Assembly (NCBI GenBank): GCA_003427395.1
Contig: BFEA01000326.1
Span: 582,959-603,221, forward strand
Length of the DNA stretch: 20,263 bases
From: Chara braunii
Taxonomy: Eukaryota; Streptophyta; Charophyceae; Charales; Characeae
Direction of reading: 5' to 3'
Positions within the stretch are counted from its first letter, which is position 1. The number at the start of each line of letters is the position of its first letter. Below, piece by piece: positions 18,366 through 20,263 of this stretch. The notes beneath the pieces were generated by a model. It saw only the letters and a list, made by a program, of their open reading frames with translations, had not been told where the DNA came from and did not search any database. The position numbers and the translations under genes are program-made.

Positions 18366-18990
18366 GAACTAACAAGGAAATACCCTTCTAAGTTGTCGCC
18401 TGAAAAGTACACCATTCATGCCGGCCACCGCGCGAAATTGTATTTCTTGGCCACATCGCTGCCGAGCAACGACCTGGCTGCAGCCGCGTTGTGTTGTCCA
18501 CACACCACGTAGTAGTAGTATTGTCCCACCAACTCGTCCCTCTATTCCTCAGGCTTCAAACATTGTGCCTTGTTCCCGGGAGTTGGTTTATGCAGCCCCA
18601 ACGGTGCCAGCTTAAGGGTTGGCAACTCATACGACTGCACTTTGTTTTCGAACGCCAAGAGAATCGCTTCTTTGATCCCTTCAACGAGGACGGGATCCTG
18701 GGACCGTTGGTTGTACAGATCCTCCCAGTCCCCGAGGTCGACGACCTGCGTAGGGCTAATCTCAAACTCCCGCTTTGTCCTAACGCCGTCTTTGTACTCG
18801 AGGAAGGACCCGGCGTCGACGTCGATGAGAGGCCTTGGCTTCGGTGGAGAGGACGGTCCAGACGCAGGCTGCGTTTGTTTCGAAGCCGGACGTTTGGTAC
18901 CTGGCCGGCCCTGCTCCCTCTCAGTTCCCTTCCGTTTCTCCTCCGCAGTCCTCGGGGCCGTGCTCTTCAATTTTTCGAAGAGCCGGCCAA
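18366..18990 (-). pseudogene. Candidate ParB/sulfiredoxin-like segment of the decayed gene
   Basis: In one minus frame, a Lys/Pro/Ser-rich linker (KRPASKQTQPASGPSSPP) is followed by EFEISPTQVVDLGDWEDLY, SQDPVLVEGIKEAILLAF, then a TAG, and YYYVVCGQHNAAAARSLLG encoded at about 18465-18525. The last phrase resembles the glycine-polar-polar-Ala/Ala signature (GxHRxxAA/GERRxxAA) of ParB-like domains, and the preceding 'place interest residues, then helix' layout also fits. A TGA at 18416 precedes MVYFSGDNLEGYFLVSSQ. This is a motif-level inference; a profile search could easily overturn it. Confidence 0.35.
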
Positions 18991-19945
18991 CTCGTTATGA
19001 CGATCTCCCCTCCTCTTTTGCAGAGTGCCTTGCGTGCCCTGGCCGCCCGCGGTTCCCTCCTCCATAACCTGGCCCTCGCTAGTCTCCAAGTCGACCTCTG
19101 AAGAGACTGCCACCTTTAATGTAGCTGCCCCACGCTCCTCTTGTTCCGGAGCGTCATTCTGGACCCCAGTTATAGACAGCACAAACAGGTCTCTTCGCCT
19201 CAACGACGAAGTCGTCATTTGTGGAGGCTCCTCATCCTTGCTGTCGTTGAACTGACCACAACTCTCGCCACGATGCAGCTGAGTAGCAGCACCAGAACCC
19301 AGATCTCCCCCCTCCGGCGCCGCCCCGCTGGATTCGCAACCGCTGCACAGTCGCAATGGCAACGAGAGCCTTTGGGAGGGGCCGACGTAGCAGGGGAGGT
19401 CGACCACGATGTTTTTTTCCCCAACATGTTAAAAATTTCACGTGCCAAAACAAAACCGCCCGCGCGAACGAGTTCGCTGTAGAACGGGGTGTTCACAACA
19501 ACCGCTCCGAACCCCTCGAACAATTTCATATCCAACAGCGCCCCCTTCGAATTGGCAACGACGTTACCCTTGGCGTAGTAAACTTTTTCCATATAGAATC
19601 GTCGTCGTCCCCCCTTTGCGTCCTCCCACCTCAAGACTGCCCCAAGCACTCTACGTCGTTTGTTGTCATCGACAGAGATTACAGGACCACGTGGCTACGC
19701 AACGAGGTTGCAAGCGTCTCCACAACACCAGTCGACGAACCATTTCGACTTCGCGTGGTTCGACCACGATTTGTGGCCAGTAGATGACCGCCTTGTGGAA
19801 TCTTCTCCTGATTCCTTCACAGAGGTCCCGGCCGTCTCCCCCTCGCCTATGTATCCCCCGTGGTCATGACCGCGGGGTCCATCTCGGCCAGCGGTCAGGA
19901 TCCCGACCGCCGAGGTCGGCCCCTCGGTTGGCCGTGAGCGAGATT

Positions 19946-20136
19946 TTCACCCATTTTTAAAAAACAAACTAATAGGCCAAAAAAAAAAAAAAAAAAACTG
20001 GTTGTAGGGTTTGAAAAGACCTACAACGCGGTAATTTTTGTTTTGTTTTTTAAGTGTTTTTTATTTAAAAAAAATAGAAAACCAAAAATTAAGTATCTTA
20101 ATTAAAAAAACAATAAAAAAAAGAAATTTTATTTTT

Positions 20137-20138
<2 letters not shown>
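19946..20138. other. A/T-rich stretch with poly-A run
   Basis: It holds a poly-A run at 19979-19998, a small hairpin and alternating A and T runs. It lies 5' of the decayed minus-strand gene, where its promoter would be; I see no specific promoter motif. Confidence 0.5.
20002..20028. repeat. 8-bp-stem inverted repeat
   Basis: GTTGTAGG (20002-20009) and CCTACAAC (20021-20028) are perfectly complementary around an 11-nt loop, immediately after the poly-A run. Confidence 0.7.

Positions 20139-20177
<39 letters not shown>
20139..20177. repeat. (GT)n microsatellite
   Basis: An uninterrupted GT run of about 39 bp, directly followed by a strong hairpin. Confidence 0.97.
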
Positions 20178-20178
<1 letters not shown>

Positions 20179-20179
<1 letters not shown>

Positions 20180-20218
20180 TGATTGGTGGGGAAGGGCGAC
20201 CCCTTCCCCACCGATCAA
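20179..20218. repeat. 18-bp-stem hairpin
   Basis: TTGATTGGTGGGGAAGGG (20179-20196) pairs with CCCTTCCCCACCGATCAA (20201-20218) through 17 Watson-Crick pairs and one G-T pair, around a 4-nt CGAC loop. It separates the GT and ATCA repeats. Confidence 0.85.
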
Positions 20219-20250
20219 TCAATCAATCGATCAATCCATCAATCAATCAA
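20213..20250. repeat. (ATCA)n tetranucleotide repeat, running into poly-A
   Basis: GATC/AATC units with a few variants overlap the right arm of the hairpin and pass into a poly-A run that continues to the window end (20263). The position suggests a contig edge in repetitive DNA. Confidence 0.9.
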
Positions 20251-20263
20251 AAAAAAAAAAAAA

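Larger units (their letters stand above)
16749..19945 (-). pseudogene. Long decayed gene with possible ParB-like and DPPW features
   Basis: Minus-strand reading from about 19945 to 16749 gives roughly 1,050 codons of protein-like sequence broken by stops at 19695 (TAG), 18542 (TAG), 18416 (TGA), 17994 (TAG), 17925 (TAA) and 17493 (TAA). Frame changes occur near 19412-19418 (seven-base T run on the plus strand), 18970-18995 and 18335-18365. Sensible sequence continues on both sides of every break, so this is one gene that lost its frame. Order: N-terminal basic and Trp-rich region; globular part (RRFYMEKVYYAKGNVV, FYSELVRAGGFVLAREIFNM); charged linker; candidate ParB-like segment; a QWKHNGFPRAF region; DPPW segment; C-terminal methyltransferase-like pattern. 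No ATG clearly marks the start. It converges on the protease gene. I do not recognise the whole protein. Confidence 0.7.

Noticed and set aside
18491-19482. Plus-strand frames of 113-169 codons opposite the decayed gene
   Set aside because: They are shadows of the minus-strand gene, which alone shows continuous protein-like sequence across breaks.
16749-19945. Alternative genetic code (stop reassignment) to explain the open minus-strand gene
   Set aside because: All three stop types occur inside it and frameshifts are also present, so gene decay explains it better than recoding.

Overview
The window reads as nuclear DNA of a repeat-rich eukaryote. Gene density is low. There are long AAT, GA, GT and CA microsatellites, consensus-like GT/AG splice signals, and no bacterial-style operon. 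The organism is not certain. A block of mutated large-subunit (28S) rRNA sequence at 12.05-12.68 kb keeps variants usual in plants, fungi and arthropods (A in 'agaatcag', T in 'ggattaacgag') rather than vertebrates. Together with the style of the two protein-coding remnants, this makes a streptophyte alga such as Chara my best guess, at low to moderate confidence.

Layout. (1) 1-7 kb: no convincing gene. Five AAT microsatellites are each followed 200-350 bp later by a splice-donor-like CAGG[TC]A[AT]GT, and at least three of these modules look homologous. Decayed TGTC/CTGT tracts, CA and TC repeats and a 0.6 kb pyrimidine tract fill the rest. (2) 7.0-10.84 kb: AT-richer DNA almost free of microsatellites, with a tRNA-like B-box fragment, two clear inverted repeats and one possible coding relic. 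(3) 10.84-12.04 kb: GC-rich repeats with GGTACC cores, a TATA-like motif, and a degenerate GCTGCGCRCGG minisatellite beside and between two long GA arrays. (4) 12.05-12.68 kb: five truncated, mutated copies of one short 28S rRNA segment, the one that holds the R2 retrotransposon / I-PpoI target. (5) 12.8-13.6 kb: a degenerate CAGAC/GACCA minisatellite. (6) 13.99-16.37 kb, plus strand: a coding stretch with three internal protein repeats, a probable intron, and a Ulp1/SENP-like (C48) cysteine protease domain with its catalytic residues intact. (7) 16.75-19.95 kb, minus strand: a long decayed gene broken by six stops and about three frameshifts. It has a possible ParB-like GQHNAAAA segment, a DPPW tetrapeptide and a C-terminal region patterned like a methyltransferase. 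(8) 19.95-20.26 kb: A/T-rich DNA with two hairpins, GT and ATCA repeats, and a poly-A run at the window edge.

The protease and the decayed gene converge, with about 380 bp between their ends. Ulp1-like proteases are often carried by eukaryotic DNA transposons, so both may belong to one mobile element or to neighbouring ones. I could not find terminal repeats that prove this. The most unusual items are the 28S-derived array and the decayed gene with its ParB-like and DPPW features.
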